Source of the DNA: Thermoguttaceae bacterium
Lineage (GTDB): Bacteria > Planctomycetota > Planctomycetia > Pirellulales > Thermoguttaceae
Direction: 5' to 3'
NCBI GenBank assembly: GCA_017939795.1
Contig: JAGBAA010000030.1
Coordinates: 1-63,083 of the forward strand
DNA length: 63,083 nucleotides
Positions 26,300 through 36,279 of the stretch are shown piece after piece. The notes under the pieces were generated by a model that saw only the letters and a list, made by a program, of their open reading frames with translations, was not told the DNA's origin and ran no database searches. Position 1 is the stretch's first letter. Each line of letters begins with the position of its first letter. The position numbers and the translations under genes are program-made.

Positions 26300-27295
26300 T
26301 TAGTACTGCTGCGTACGCATCACAGGAAGACGCATTCCGAGCTGGAGTCCATTTTCCTGCAATTTTTCGCGGATCTCCTTCAAAGAAGTTTCACCGAAGT
26401 TACGCACTTCCAGAAGCTGATCCTCTGTTTTGGAAACGAGCTCGCGGATCGTCGTAATGTGCGCCGATTCCAGGCAGTTGCTCGCGCGAACGCCCAGATG
26501 CAGCTCCGACACGTTCATGGAGAGCTTGGCTTCCATGATCGGATCGATCTCATTTCCGGTAACCTTACCTTCCGTATGGATCTGTTCGCCCAGTTCAGAA
26601 TACTGAACAAAGGGATTCAGATGCTTACGAAGGATCTTGGCCGCTTCGACCAGCGCGATCTGAGGATTGATCGAACCATCCGTCCAAATTTCCATAATCA
26701 ATTTGTCGTAGTTCGTCTTCTGACCGACGCGCGTCTCAACGACTTCATACCGCACTCTTCTCACAGGGCTGAACGTGGCATCCAGCGGGAGGGATTCCTG
26801 CACGGAATTTCTTCTTTCCGTAGCCGGGACATACCCGCGCCCCTTTTCGACCACCATTTCCATGACGAAATTCACGTCTTTGGTCAGGGTGGCGATCACA
26901 TGGTCTTTGTTGATGACTTCGACCATGTGGTCCGTCTGAATATCAGCACCCGTGATCGGACCAGGCGTATGCTTCTCAATACGAAGGATACGCGGGGTTT
27001 CCGATTCGGAACGGACCACAAGGGATTTCACATTCAGCACAATATCCGTAACATCTTCCAGGACACCATCGAGAGGAAGGAATTCATGCGAAACGCCCTG
27101 CAGTTTCATCTGCGTGACGGCACTTCCTTCCAGACTGGAGAGAAGAATGCGCCGGATACTGTTTCCGATCGTCGTTCCAAAACCGCGTTCAAACGGCTCA
27201 GCAATAAATTTGCCATATCGATCCGTCAACGTTTCCTTGTCGCATGAAACCAAACTGGGAAGTTCCAGATCACGCCATCGCATTCGCTTAAGCAT
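26300..27295 (-). CDS. rpoA: DNA-directed RNA polymerase subunit alpha
   Basis: A 331-residue alpha subunit, whose dimer nucleates RNA polymerase assembly. The N-terminal domain has [23 protein letters not shown]. The C-terminal domain near residue 260 onward has [24 protein letters not shown] and [18 protein letters not shown], the helix-hairpin-helix part that binds UP elements and regulators. AGGAG lies before ATG 27295. The order rpsM-rpsK-rpoA-rplQ is the usual alpha operon. No rpsD is found between rpsK and rpoA. Confidence 0.97.
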   Translation of the reverse strand: MLKRMRWRDLELPSLVSCDKETLTDRYGKFIAEPFERGFGTTIGNSIRRILLSSLEGSAVTQMKLQGVSHEFLPLDGVLEDVTDIVLNVKSLVVRSESETPRILRIEKHTPGPITGADIQTDHMVEVINKDHVIATLTKDVNFVMEMVVEKGRGYVPATERRNSVQESLPLDATFSPVRRVRYEVVETRVGQKTNYDKLIMEIWTDGSINPQIALVEAAKILRKHLNPFVQYSELGEQIHTEGKVTGNEIDPIMEAKLSMNVSELHLGVRASNCLESAHITTIRELVSKTEDQLLEVRNFGETSLKEIREKLQENGLQLGMRLPVMRTQQY

Positions 27296-27346
27296 TCAAA
27301 TTCTCCTGGCAAAAATTACTGTTTTAGTTTAGGATACAAGGTGCAA

Positions 27347-27736
27347 TCAGACACGACGACGCTTCGGGGGACGGCAGCCGTTGTGGGGCAGCGGCGTGAC
27401 GTCTTCAATGGTCTTCACAGCAAGACCGGCAGCTTCCAGCGCATTGATGGCGCTTTCACGGCCGCTTCCCGGACCCTTCACGCGGACGTCAACGTCCTTC
27501 ATGCCGCATTTGATCGCTTTTTCGGCAGCAGCCTGCGCAGCAAGCTGACCTGCGAACGGCGTGCTCTTACGGCTTCCTTTGAAACCACTGTTGCCAGCGG
27601 TCGACCAGCAGATCGTATCGCCTTTGGTATCGGTAATCGTAACGATCGTATTGTTGAACGTCGCTTTGATGTGAACGATACCGCTCGTTACATTACGACG
27701 GACTTTTCTCTTCTTTGCCTTCGCCACTTGGGACAC
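27347..27736 (-). CDS. rpsK: 30S ribosomal protein S11
   Basis: A 129-residue uS11 of the 30S platform. Family blocks [39 protein letters not shown] and the basic C-terminus [18 protein letters not shown] are complete. It lies between rpsM and rpoA; the 133-base gap to rpsM shows no terminator. Confidence 0.97.
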   Translation of the reverse strand: MSQVAKAKKRKVRRNVTSGIVHIKATFNNTIVTITDTKGDTICWSTAGNSGFKGSRKSTPFAGQLAAQAAAEKAIKCGMKDVDVRVKGPGSGRESAINALEAAGLAVKTIEDVTPLPHNGCRPPKRRRV

Positions 27737-27869
27737 TCCTAACTTGATCCAGCCTCCCGCACAACGGTCATGGTAAAACCGCGGGGACGGCTGAAATTCT
27801 GATTCTTTTATACGCTACACCGGGATCCGGACCATCCGGACCCTGATCTCGACACGATCGGACTGCGAA

Positions 27870-28256
27870 TTAACGCATGTCCTTAACACCCTTCTTACCA
27901 GCGACCGTCTTGGCCGGACCTTTACGGGTACGCGCATTGGTCTTGGTACGCTGACCGCGAACCGGGAGACCGCGGCGGTGACGGAGACCGCGATAGCACG
28001 CGATCTCCTTCAGACGCGCGATGTTCTGATTGACCGTACGGCGAAGGTGACCTTCCACGACGTAGTCATCGCTGTCGAGCAGGGCAGCCAGTTCGGCGAC
28101 CTGCTTTTCGGTCATCTCACGAGCCTTGATCGTCGGGTCAACACCGACGGTACGGCACAAATCCAATGCGGTTTTCAAGCCAATTCCGTAAAGATACGTC
28201 AACGAATACGCTGCAGGGCGATCGTTCGGAATATCAACACCTAACAAACGAGGCAT
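27870..28256 (-). CDS. rpsM: 30S ribosomal protein S13
   Basis: A 128-residue uS13 of the small-subunit head, which contacts P-site tRNA and forms the bridges to the large subunit. MPRLLGVDIPNDRPAAYSLT, YLYGIGLKTA and the C-terminal RHRRGLPVRGQRTKTNARTR with its basic tail are all present. It follows rpmJ in the alpha operon. Confidence 0.97.
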   Translation of the reverse strand: MPRLLGVDIPNDRPAAYSLTYLYGIGLKTALDLCRTVGVDPTIKAREMTEKQVAELAALLDSDDYVVEGHLRRTVNQNIARLKEIACYRGLRHRRGLPVRGQRTKTNARTRKGPAKTVAGKKGVKDMR

Positions 28257-28404
28257 GAAGCCCTCCTAATGAATCAAATGACACTTCTCTTTGACGCTTA
28301 TTTCGGCTTTTTGCCCAACTCCCCCTTCAGCTCCGGATCCCGAAAGAGACCGACGCCTCAGAAAAAGCAGACACTTGAGCACCAAACATCAAAACTGACT
28401 AAAA

Positions 28405-28518
28405 TTAACCCTGACGCTGCTTATGACGCGGGTTCTTACAAATCACGCGAACGACGCCCTGGCGACGGATCACCTTGCAGTCTTCGCAAATACGCTTAAC
28501 ACTGGCACGAACTTTCAT
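28405..28518 (-). CDS. rpmJ: 50S ribosomal protein L36
   Basis: A 37-residue bL36, starting [19 protein letters not shown]. It is the zinc-binding form with Cys11, Cys14, Cys27 and His32. AGGAAG lies eight bases before ATG 28518. It is the first gene of the alpha operon, just downstream of a strong promoter. The infA gene that commonly accompanies it is absent here. Confidence 0.95.
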   Translation of the reverse strand: MKVRASVKRICEDCKVIRRQGVVRVICKNPRHKQRQG

Positions 28519-28563
28519 AATATTCTTCCTGTTTAAGGAGCCAAATATACCATAAGAAATCGA

Positions 28564-28591
28564 ATTATACCAGATTTCACGTTTTTTTCAA
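28564..28591 (-). promoter_or_regulatory. Promoter of the alpha operon (rpmJ to rplQ)
   Basis: On the minus strand TTGAAA, 16 bases, TATAAT, about 45 bases before rpmJ. Confidence 0.8.
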
Positions 28592-28757
28592 GGGCGGGTT
28601 TCTCTTTTTTCACCAAACTTTTTGCTTTTTTTTCAAATTTTTTTTATTTTCCTGAAATTTTCTCACTTCTCTTCCCTCCTGGCCTCCCTGCCTTAAAGCT
28701 CCCGAAATACCCATCCTCGCTATTTTCCAAAAGGGATCCGGCTCCGATATTTTTTCT

Positions 28758-29762
28758 TCACAGTTCCCGAAGCCGGGCGGAGAGTTCCGTGTAGTGGAAG
28801 AGTTTATGGTAGTCCATCAGGCCGGAGATGGCCCAGGAACGGAAGACGGGTTTTCCCGCTTCGACGAGTACCGCGATGGGATTCAGACCGCCGACCACGA
28901 TCGCGCCGACGTACCCCTCGCTCACCGGGATGCCGAGGATCGACTGGTTCGGAAGTCCGAATTTCAGGAATCCGCCCAGCCCGATCTTCTCCATCCGCTC
29001 AATGATCCCCTCCACCCGCGGCCGGCTTTCATCCGGCAACTCACGAAACGCCGCGCCGATCAGACCGCTGCCTGTCCGCAGCGCGTCGCGGTAGTTCGTC
29101 ATCCCCGCACGAATGAAAATGGCCAGCGGGTCCACGGTCGTCGCGTTGTAGTTGATGATCTCGGTAAAACGTGACGGTTTGGAGTTTTCCAGCTCCAAAA
29201 GCCCGCTGAACCGCGAAAGCATCGGGATCCCGTGTTTCAGCAGTACGCCGTTGAACGTCACGGAGCAGACGGTACAGAATCCAACGTGTCCCGGCGGAAT
29301 GACCGTCCCCTGCCAGCTTTCGCCCGGCCGCAGGAGCGAGACCATTTCTCCCATGGCGTATCCGTGCTGGAAAACGCGGCAGATGTCGTCGAGACACTCC
29401 AGAAGGTCGCGGACCGGCAGGATCGACATGTTGACGATGACCTCTCCCGAACAGGTCGGCAGGTCAAAGGTCATTCGGTACGTCATTCGGTCGATCTTGG
29501 CCGAAAGAAATCCGAGACCGCGTCCTCCGTCGTTTTCCTGAAGCTCACGCAGCCCGGCAGGAGTGATGATCCGCCCCTTTCGCCCCTGGGGCTGGGTCAG
29601 ACCTTCCTGATCCATGCTCTGGAGGTACATGCGGACGGCCCGCTCACTGTAGCTGACCCCTGCGGAGTGCAGGATCTCCACGATCTGTGCCGAAGTGAGC
29701 AGTTTTCCCTCTTCCTTCAGTACACGCAGGATCTCGATCTTCTTTCGGTCTTTTTTATCCAT
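28758..29762 (-). CDS. nrpR: NrpR-type transcriptional repressor of nitrogen genes
   Basis: A 334-residue protein with an N-terminal winged helix (KIEILRVLKEEGKLLTSAQIVEILHSAGVSYSERAVRMYL) followed by one NrpR regulatory domain (former DUF128), with blocks ILPVRDLLECLDDICRVF, GFCTVCSVTFNGVLLKHGIP and GLGGFLKFGLPNQSILGIPV. In methanogenic archaea NrpR represses nif and glnA and is released by 2-oxoglutarate. Archaeal forms have two regulatory domains; this one has one. It lies 93 bases downstream of gdhA past a terminator. Neighbourhood and family together suggest it controls glutamate dehydrogenase in response to nitrogen supply. Control of gdhA is inference. Confidence 0.88.
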   Translation of the reverse strand: MDKKDRKKIEILRVLKEEGKLLTSAQIVEILHSAGVSYSERAVRMYLQSMDQEGLTQPQGRKGRIITPAGLRELQENDGGRGLGFLSAKIDRMTYRMTFDLPTCSGEVIVNMSILPVRDLLECLDDICRVFQHGYAMGEMVSLLRPGESWQGTVIPPGHVGFCTVCSVTFNGVLLKHGIPMLSRFSGLLELENSKPSRFTEIINYNATTVDPLAIFIRAGMTNYRDALRTGSGLIGAAFRELPDESRPRVEGIIERMEKIGLGGFLKFGLPNQSILGIPVSEGYVGAIVVGGLNPIAVLVEAGKPVFRSWAISGLMDYHKLFHYTELSARLREL

Positions 29763-29784
29763 GAGGAGCCCTCTTTCGTTTCAC

Positions 29785-29820
29785 TAAAAAACGCCGGCAC
29801 AAAAGAAAATGCCGACGTTT
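29785..29820 (-). terminator. Terminator of gdhA
   Basis: On the minus strand AACGTCGGCA pairs with TGCCGGCGTT, followed by a T run. It separates gdhA from nrpR. Confidence 0.85.
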
Positions 29821-29855
29821 ATCTCATGCGGGAAATTTACTCAGTCCTATGCGGC

Positions 29856-31329
<1,474 letters not shown>

Positions 31330-31477
31330 GGAGGACTTCGGCACGTTTTGCCGATAAAGATCCGTCAAACGGCACTTCTGCCGTGAAAGTCAAACTTTTT
31401 TGGGAAGAATTTTGAAATTTTCAAAAATTTTCGGCAATTTAACGGCAAAATATTTTTCACTTTTTTGCCAAAACTTC

Positions 31478-32122
31478 TCAAATATCTGCGAGTCCGCCCT
31501 CTTCTTCGGTTTCCCTTTCTCTCCGCTCCTCCTCCTTTTGAAAATGCCGGACCGCCAGCATCTGCGCTCCTTTCATCATGACCGCTCCGGCAAGTCCAGG
31601 CAGCGGAACCACAAAGAAGAAAAAACACGATTCGGAAAACGAAACGGACTGCATTTCCAGAAAAGCCCCCAAAAACAGGAAAAGAGAATATGCTTCTCCC
31701 AGAAGGACCGAAACAAAAGCCGCGCGAGACAGGTCAGGCATGGGCAGCCCCGTAAAAATGCGGCGGTAGAGGAAAATTCCAAAAAACAGGAAAAAAACCA
31801 GACCGCCAAGACCGCCCCCGCAAATAAAGGAAAAGAACGCACAAATAACGGAAGAAATCAAAAATACGAAACTTTCCGCGAAACTCCGGATCTTTTCTTC
31901 CGAAACCAGACTGACGGAAAAGTACGGAATGAACAGCAATCCGGGAATCGACAAAGCCGCCCAGCCGCCATGTACGCCGTACTCATCCCAGATCCCCGGC
32001 TCCTGACGAAGTTCAGGACAAAAAGCCCAGAGGATCTCCTTCACCAAAATGACGGTAAGCGGAAAATGGTAGACCAGGATAAGAAAAGAGTAAAAAAAGA
32101 AACTTTTAGCCAACGGCTTCAT
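31478..32122 (-). CDS. Multi-pass membrane protein, third gene of the ATPase/DUF4276 operon
   Basis: A 214-residue membrane protein with about six hydrophobic segments (FFFYSFLILVYHFPLTVIL, FVFLISSVICAFFSFICGG, LVFFLFFGIFLY and others) and a charged C-terminal tail (KEEERRERETEEEGG). No family is recognised. Its ATG at 32122 overlaps, as ATGA, the stop that the DUF4276 gene would have if its apparent frameshift were repaired. The three genes would then be translationally coupled. By analogy with other defence operons it could be a membrane effector, but this is inference from position only. Confidence 0.7.
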   Translation of the reverse strand: MKPLAKSFFFYSFLILVYHFPLTVILVKEILWAFCPELRQEPGIWDEYGVHGGWAALSIPGLLFIPYFSVSLVSEEKIRSFAESFVFLISSVICAFFSFICGGGLGGLVFFLFFGIFLYRRIFTGLPMPDLSRAAFVSVLLGEAYSLFLFLGAFLEMQSVSFSESCFFFFVVPLPGLAGAVMMKGAQMLAVRHFQKEEERRERETEEEGGLADI

Positions 32123-32143
32123 TCTCTTCCCTCACATTCTGGA

Positions 32144-32701
32144 TCACCGCCAAGTCCGGCAAGCGTTCGGACACCCGCAAGAAAAAACCAGGAAACTTTC
32201 GGAAGTGTTTCGTTCCACACGAAAAGCTCTCCCGATCCGGCGTGCGCCTTCCCGCTGGGAACGATGTTCCGGAAGGAGTCTTTTCAGTGTTTCTTTCGGA
32301 TCGCGGATCGCGTCGGGGATCCGGTATTTTTTCTGACGGGCATATTTCGTGACGTCTTTTCCGTAAGCCTCGGAAACTGCCGCAAGATCCCCAAAATACC
32401 ACGCCTCAAGCTCCTGGCAGGCGATCCGGATGCGAAAATCATGAACCGTACCGCGGCACAGAGCACGGATCTCCTCTTTCAGCGCGATACAGTCATGGGA
32501 ATCCCGGTCCAGAACGATCATGAAACGCACGTCTTCAGCTTCACGCCAATGATGAAGTTTCACTGGGATGGATTTTTTCAGTTCACCGACCCCCTCGTGC
32601 GGCACGATTTGAAAATGGCACTCTTCCGGCAGGATCTTCGGAAGGATCTGCTTCAAAAACTCAGCCATGGACGGTTCTTCTGTCAGAAAAATGATCTTCA
32701 C
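32144..32701 (-). CDS. DUF4276 (Toprim-like) protein, C-terminus apparently frameshifted
   Basis: A 185-residue DUF4276 protein, a group related to the Toprim nuclease fold. The acidic residues expected of that fold are visible: Glu in FLTEEPSM near residue 8, DRD in MIVLDRDSHD near residue 65 and Glu-rich ACQELEAWYFGDL near residue 95. It starts at GTG 32701, overlapping the ATPase stop as GTGA. The normal family ending breaks off after RNTSESFLVF. Removing one base from the six-T run (plus strand 32182-32187) restores LVFLAGVRTLAGLGG and moves the stop to 32119-32121, overlapping the next start. So the gene is broken by one base here or misassembled. It is probably the nuclease partner of the ATPase. 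Confidence 0.8.
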   Translation of the reverse strand: MKIIFLTEEPSMAEFLKQILPKILPEECHFQIVPHEGVGELKKSIPVKLHHWREAEDVRFMIVLDRDSHDCIALKEEIRALCRGTVHDFRIRIACQELEAWYFGDLAAVSEAYGKDVTKYARQKKYRIPDAIRDPKETLKRLLPEHRSQREGARRIGRAFRVERNTSESFLVFSCGCPNACRTWR

Positions 32702-33885
32702 GGCTCACCTGCTTCCGACATCAAAATTCCCTGCCTCCACAAGCTGCCGAGCATATCGCCGCCGTTAATGAGAGAAAGGATATTCGCGTCGCCTGCTGCT
32801 TTTCGGACTGTCGTGAAACCATCTTTTTTGAACAGACAGAAGACTTCTTTCGGATGAACGACGTTCAGGAAATCCGGCGAATGCGTTGAAATGAAGACCT
32901 GCCCGCCTTCTGCCGAGTACTCCCGAAATTCTTCAGCCAGATCCCCGAGAAGTTCCGGATAAAGCTGATTTTCCGGCTCCTCAATACACAAAAGCGCAGG
33001 GTGTTTTGGCGAATGGAGCAGGACGAGGTACGTAAACATTTTCATCGTACCGTCCGACACGTAGTTGCCCGTAAACGGCGTTTTAAACGCGCGATCCTGA
33101 AATCGAAGAACGAGGTAGTTGTCGAGCGTCACTTCCGCCTTGACTTCTCGGATCCCCTGAATGCGTTCCTCCATCTTTTTCAGGATCTTCTGAAATCTCT
33201 CCGGGTGTTTTTCGTAGAGAAATTTCGCGACCAGTGCCAGATTCTCACCGGTTTGTACGAGCGTATCCGCAGCTCCGTTTCTTACACGATTCCGTGCTTC
33301 GTCAATATGGAGATCATACACACTCCAATCTTCTATCAGACGCCGAAGACTCGAGACGGCATGAAAATCCTTCAGTTTCCCCAATGCGCTCACGGCAAGA
33401 ATATCCGGAGAATCAAGCCGCTGCTCAACGCGTTCTTCGATTTTTTTGGCCTCTTCAAGTGTTTTTATATCGCCTTCGATCGCTCGGCCGACACCTTCCT
33501 GAAAATCCAGAACTGCCCATGGCTGCCCCTTGGAACCGCGCCGAAAACCCAGACGCTCATGCTTCACGACCGGCACACCATTCTCATCTGCTCCAAGACG
33601 CAGCTCGTAGCTGATCAGCGGCGATTTGCCGTCTGCTCGAAATTTCAGAGTAAACTGAATATCTCCGTCCTGATCTCTGGAACGGACTTCCTGAAATCCG
33701 CCGCGCCGTTCCAGTGCCATACTGACGTTCTGTTTCAGGCAATCCTGAAGAAAACCGAAAATATCGAAAAACGTAGATTTCCCCGCACCGTTCCGTCCCA
33801 CAAAGACGGCGAAACCGGGGATCTTTTCGACTTTGATCTGCCGAAAGACCTTAAAGTTCTCGACTTCCAAATATTCGATTTTCAT
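32698..33885 (-). CDS. OLD/RecF-like AAA ATPase (AAA_21 type)
   Basis: A 395-residue ABC-type ATPase of the SMC/RecF/OLD group. MKIEYLEVENFKVFRQIKVE is the typical start. Walker A FVGRNGAGKST lies near residue 30, the signature region near residue 267 (TGNYVSDGTMKMF), Walker B ALLCIEEPENQLYPELL near residue 300, and the switch histidine in ISTHSPDFLNVV near residue 335. Such ATPases paired with a Toprim-fold partner are the architecture of several phage defence systems (OLD, Gabija, PARIS). The following gene is DUF4276, overlapping by four bases. It has its own promoter and a GAGGAG site before ATG 33885. Confidence 0.9.
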   Translation of the reverse strand: MKIEYLEVENFKVFRQIKVEKIPGFAVFVGRNGAGKSTFFDIFGFLQDCLKQNVSMALERRGGFQEVRSRDQDGDIQFTLKFRADGKSPLISYELRLGADENGVPVVKHERLGFRRGSKGQPWAVLDFQEGVGRAIEGDIKTLEEAKKIEERVEQRLDSPDILAVSALGKLKDFHAVSSLRRLIEDWSVYDLHIDEARNRVRNGAADTLVQTGENLALVAKFLYEKHPERFQKILKKMEERIQGIREVKAEVTLDNYLVLRFQDRAFKTPFTGNYVSDGTMKMFTYLVLLHSPKHPALLCIEEPENQLYPELLGDLAEEFREYSAEGGQVFISTHSPDFLNVVHPKEVFCLFKKDGFTTVRKAAGDANILSLINGGDMLGSLWRQGILMSEAGEP

Positions 33886-33918
33886 TTTCGACTCTCCTCT
33901 TGCTATTCAGTCTCTTTT

Positions 33919-33946
33919 ATTCTACCATGAAAAACAGAAAAGTCAA
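33919..33946 (-). promoter_or_regulatory. Promoter of the ATPase/DUF4276/membrane operon
   Basis: On the minus strand TTGACT, 16 bases, TAGAAT, about 35 bases before the ATPase start. Confidence 0.75.
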
Positions 33947-33990
33947 GAATTTTCTCAAAAAATATCGTTTCGGAAAAAAGAAGAGAACAC

Positions 33991-34025
33991 AAAAAAGCCT
34001 CAAGAGGCGTGCGGTCTCTTGAGGC
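33991..34025 (-). terminator. Terminator of PEP-CTERM gene 1
   Basis: On the minus strand GCCTCAAGAG pairs with CTCTTGAGGC, followed by six T. Confidence 0.85.
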
Positions 34026-34042
34026 GGAAAGCGTTAAAAAGT

Positions 34043-36040
34043 TCAGGCGGTCTGTTTTCGCCCCTTGCGGCGGAGCAGGAGGAGCGAACTGCTGCCGAGG
34101 ACCAGAAGCGCCCACGTTGAGGGTTCCGGAACGTACTCCGAAACGCGGACATTATCGACCAGACCATAGTAGTTCCAGCTCGCTGCCGAAGAAGAGAGGA
34201 TCGCGAAAAGGTCCGTCGTCTCAAATGTCAGCCCATTCAGAGCAGAATAATCCGCGACCGAACCTTCAAGACCGACTCCCACGAGCGTCGCCGTTTCGCC
34301 GTCGTCGGAGAACGCGAGCGTCATGTCCAGCTCATACCATTCACTGGCGTCGAACGCGGATCCGTCTTCGGAAAGGTACGCGACTGCATCAGAGATCAAT
34401 GCGTCTTCCTTCACTTCACCCAAAGCATTTTCGTAGAACATCAATTCACCGGCAGGATTCAGGACCAGACCACTGAAACCGATGCCGGATTCTTTACTCA
34501 CACCGACGCCATCACGGGAGAATCCAATACCGATACCGCGGGCATACTGCGCACCTCCGCCGCCGTTAAGCGTGTTGATCTTCAGATCGGCGGAAATATC
34601 GATCCATTTCCCGGCAAGAAGGCTCGTGTCAATGTCCATCATGCTCACGCAGTTCGCGCCGGTACGCAATGCGCCGTCCTGGATCAATGCGAATTTGGGC
34701 AGATTCGCGGCATTTTCACCCCCCCGCAGCTGCCATTTTTCACTGCCGGCCGGAGAAATGAAGTTCACCACATCCGCGACCGTATTTGAAATCGCCATTC
34801 CATTGTATCCGTCTCCGTTCGGACCGCCGAAATTCGTGGCGAGCAGAAGGTTCGTCCCCGACGTTTCCGGGGTCTGTCCCGGCGTCACTTCGTTGGAGAG
34901 ACCGTAAATGTGCAGCGTTTCGCTCGAATGCGCGAAACTGAAAGTCAGCGTTCCATCCTCCGCCGCACGGCCCGTCCATTTCACCAGTCCGCCGCTTCGG
35001 TCGCCATTTTCCGCATGGTAGAAGTTCTCTTCCACGGCAAACAGCGTTCCGTCGTTCGCTCCGACATATCCGGTACGTCTCGCATTCAGATTTTTATCAA
35101 ACGCGGCGAGGTAGAGCGTCGTCGTGTATTCCACACCGGGAACGAGACCGTCCAGCCGGATCTCCTGGAATTTATAGAGGAAGCTCTTCGCCAGCGTCTG
35201 GCTTCCCGGATTTTCCGTGCCGTACAGATTCACCAGATCATTGTCGTTTCCAAACCGGTTGCTATTTTTAATGGTCACGTTCCCGTCGGAGTAATTATTG
35301 TCCGTGATCGCCTTGAACGGCACATCAAGGACCGTCTTGGACTCGGCCGTCTGACCGAAATTCAGCGTATGCGTGTACGTCTTATTCGCACTGATCCCCA
35401 GATCCGCATCCGCCGCCCAGTCGGACTGACGCCATGGATTATCCTGCGCAAGCGTCATGGAGACCGCATCGACCAGCAGTGAAGAGTCCCTGGCCTGATC
35501 GTAGGTATTCTTAAATGAGATCGCCGCGGTATCGCTTGTCGCCTGGAAGATCACATCATAGGTATGGAAAGGATTCTGCGAATTGCACGTATGGCTAAGC
35601 AGTCGGTAATCGTCAAGCCATGCCTGAACACCGGCTTTTTTGTCTTCGGCATTTCGAGCATCATAGGTAAAAGAGTAGGTATAGTACTCACCCGGCGTCA
35701 GGCCCGTCACGGTCTGCGACATCGTTCCCGGACGCTGCATGAACAGTGCGTACGTTCCGTCGATCGGACCACAGTTTTTCACGAACTCGCCGCTCGTTTG
35801 ACCGATCCCGAAACCATAGTCCGTTGTCGTACCGTTCGGTGTGTAGGTCCAGCCGGGAAGCGTCGCATATTCGGTCCCGTTCTTGTACAGGTAACCATGA
35901 TTCTGCATATTGCCGGTATACTGCTCAAAACTGCCGTTCTGAACGAGATTCACCGCATCTGCCGAGGCAGACGACACTCCAAACGCTGCCAAAAGGACCG
36001 CGATCCCGATATTTTTTGCGGAAAACTTGTTCTGTTTCAT
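34043..36040 (-). CDS. PEP-CTERM surface protein 1
   Basis: A 665-residue exported protein. The N-terminus MKQNKFSAKNIGIAVLLAAF with SSASA is a signal peptide. The C-terminus YVPEPSTWALLVLGSSSLLLL followed by RRKGRK is a PEP-CTERM sorting signal, recognised by an exosortase (not in this window) for anchoring or release. The first domain begins NLVQNGSFE, like carbohydrate-binding or DUF642-type modules, and includes PGEYYTYSFTYDARN. The last 250 residues (NLLLATNFGGPNGDGYNGM onward) form a lectin-like beta domain. It is a paralogue of 36280-38265, to which the C-terminal half is nearly identical. Own promoter and terminator. Confidence 0.88.
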   Translation of the reverse strand: MKQNKFSAKNIGIAVLLAAFGVSSASADAVNLVQNGSFEQYTGNMQNHGYLYKNGTEYATLPGWTYTPNGTTTDYGFGIGQTSGEFVKNCGPIDGTYALFMQRPGTMSQTVTGLTPGEYYTYSFTYDARNAEDKKAGVQAWLDDYRLLSHTCNSQNPFHTYDVIFQATSDTAAISFKNTYDQARDSSLLVDAVSMTLAQDNPWRQSDWAADADLGISANKTYTHTLNFGQTAESKTVLDVPFKAITDNNYSDGNVTIKNSNRFGNDNDLVNLYGTENPGSQTLAKSFLYKFQEIRLDGLVPGVEYTTTLYLAAFDKNLNARRTGYVGANDGTLFAVEENFYHAENGDRSGGLVKWTGRAAEDGTLTFSFAHSSETLHIYGLSNEVTPGQTPETSGTNLLLATNFGGPNGDGYNGMAISNTVADVVNFISPAGSEKWQLRGGENAANLPKFALIQDGALRTGANCVSMMDIDTSLLAGKWIDISADLKINTLNGGGGAQYARGIGIGFSRDGVGVSKESGIGFSGLVLNPAGELMFYENALGEVKEDALISDAVAYLSEDGSAFDASEWYELDMTLAFSDDGETATLVGVGLEGSVADYSALNGLTFETTDLFAILSSSAASWNYYGLVDNVRVSEYVPEPSTWALLVLGSSSLLLLRRKGRKQTA

Positions 36041-36090
36041 TGGGACACCATGATTAAAATTTCCAAATACTGAAAATTATCTTTTAATAT

Positions 36091-36118
36091 AGTATAGTCC
36101 GATACGCCGTTCTGTCAA
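36091..36118 (-). promoter_or_regulatory. Promoter of PEP-CTERM gene 1
   Basis: On the minus strand TTGACA, 16 bases, TATACT. The spacing and boxes are the same as at 38313. Confidence 0.85.
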
Positions 36119-36199
36119 GAAATTTTTTTCAAAAAAACAGAAAAAAGCACGCGCCCCATTACCCCAATCCCTAAATTCGCTACCTTTTCGCAGGCACAA

Positions 36200-36228
36200 C
36201 AAAAAAACCTCCTCTTTTCGGAGGAGGT
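36200..36228 (-). terminator. Terminator of PEP-CTERM gene 2
   Basis: On the minus strand ACCTCCTC pairs with GAGGAGGT, followed by a T run, about 50 bases after the stop. Confidence 0.85.
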
Positions 36229-36279
36229 CAAATTCAAAAAAATCAGATTCCGAACGGAGTGCTCCGTCTCTCTGCTTTT

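Noticed and set aside
32144..33885. Naming the ATPase/DUF4276 pair as PARIS or Gabija
   Set aside because: The architecture is only analogous: PARIS uses a DUF4435 partner and Gabija a UvrD-like helicase. The sequence supports only an OLD/RecF-like ATPase with DUF4276.
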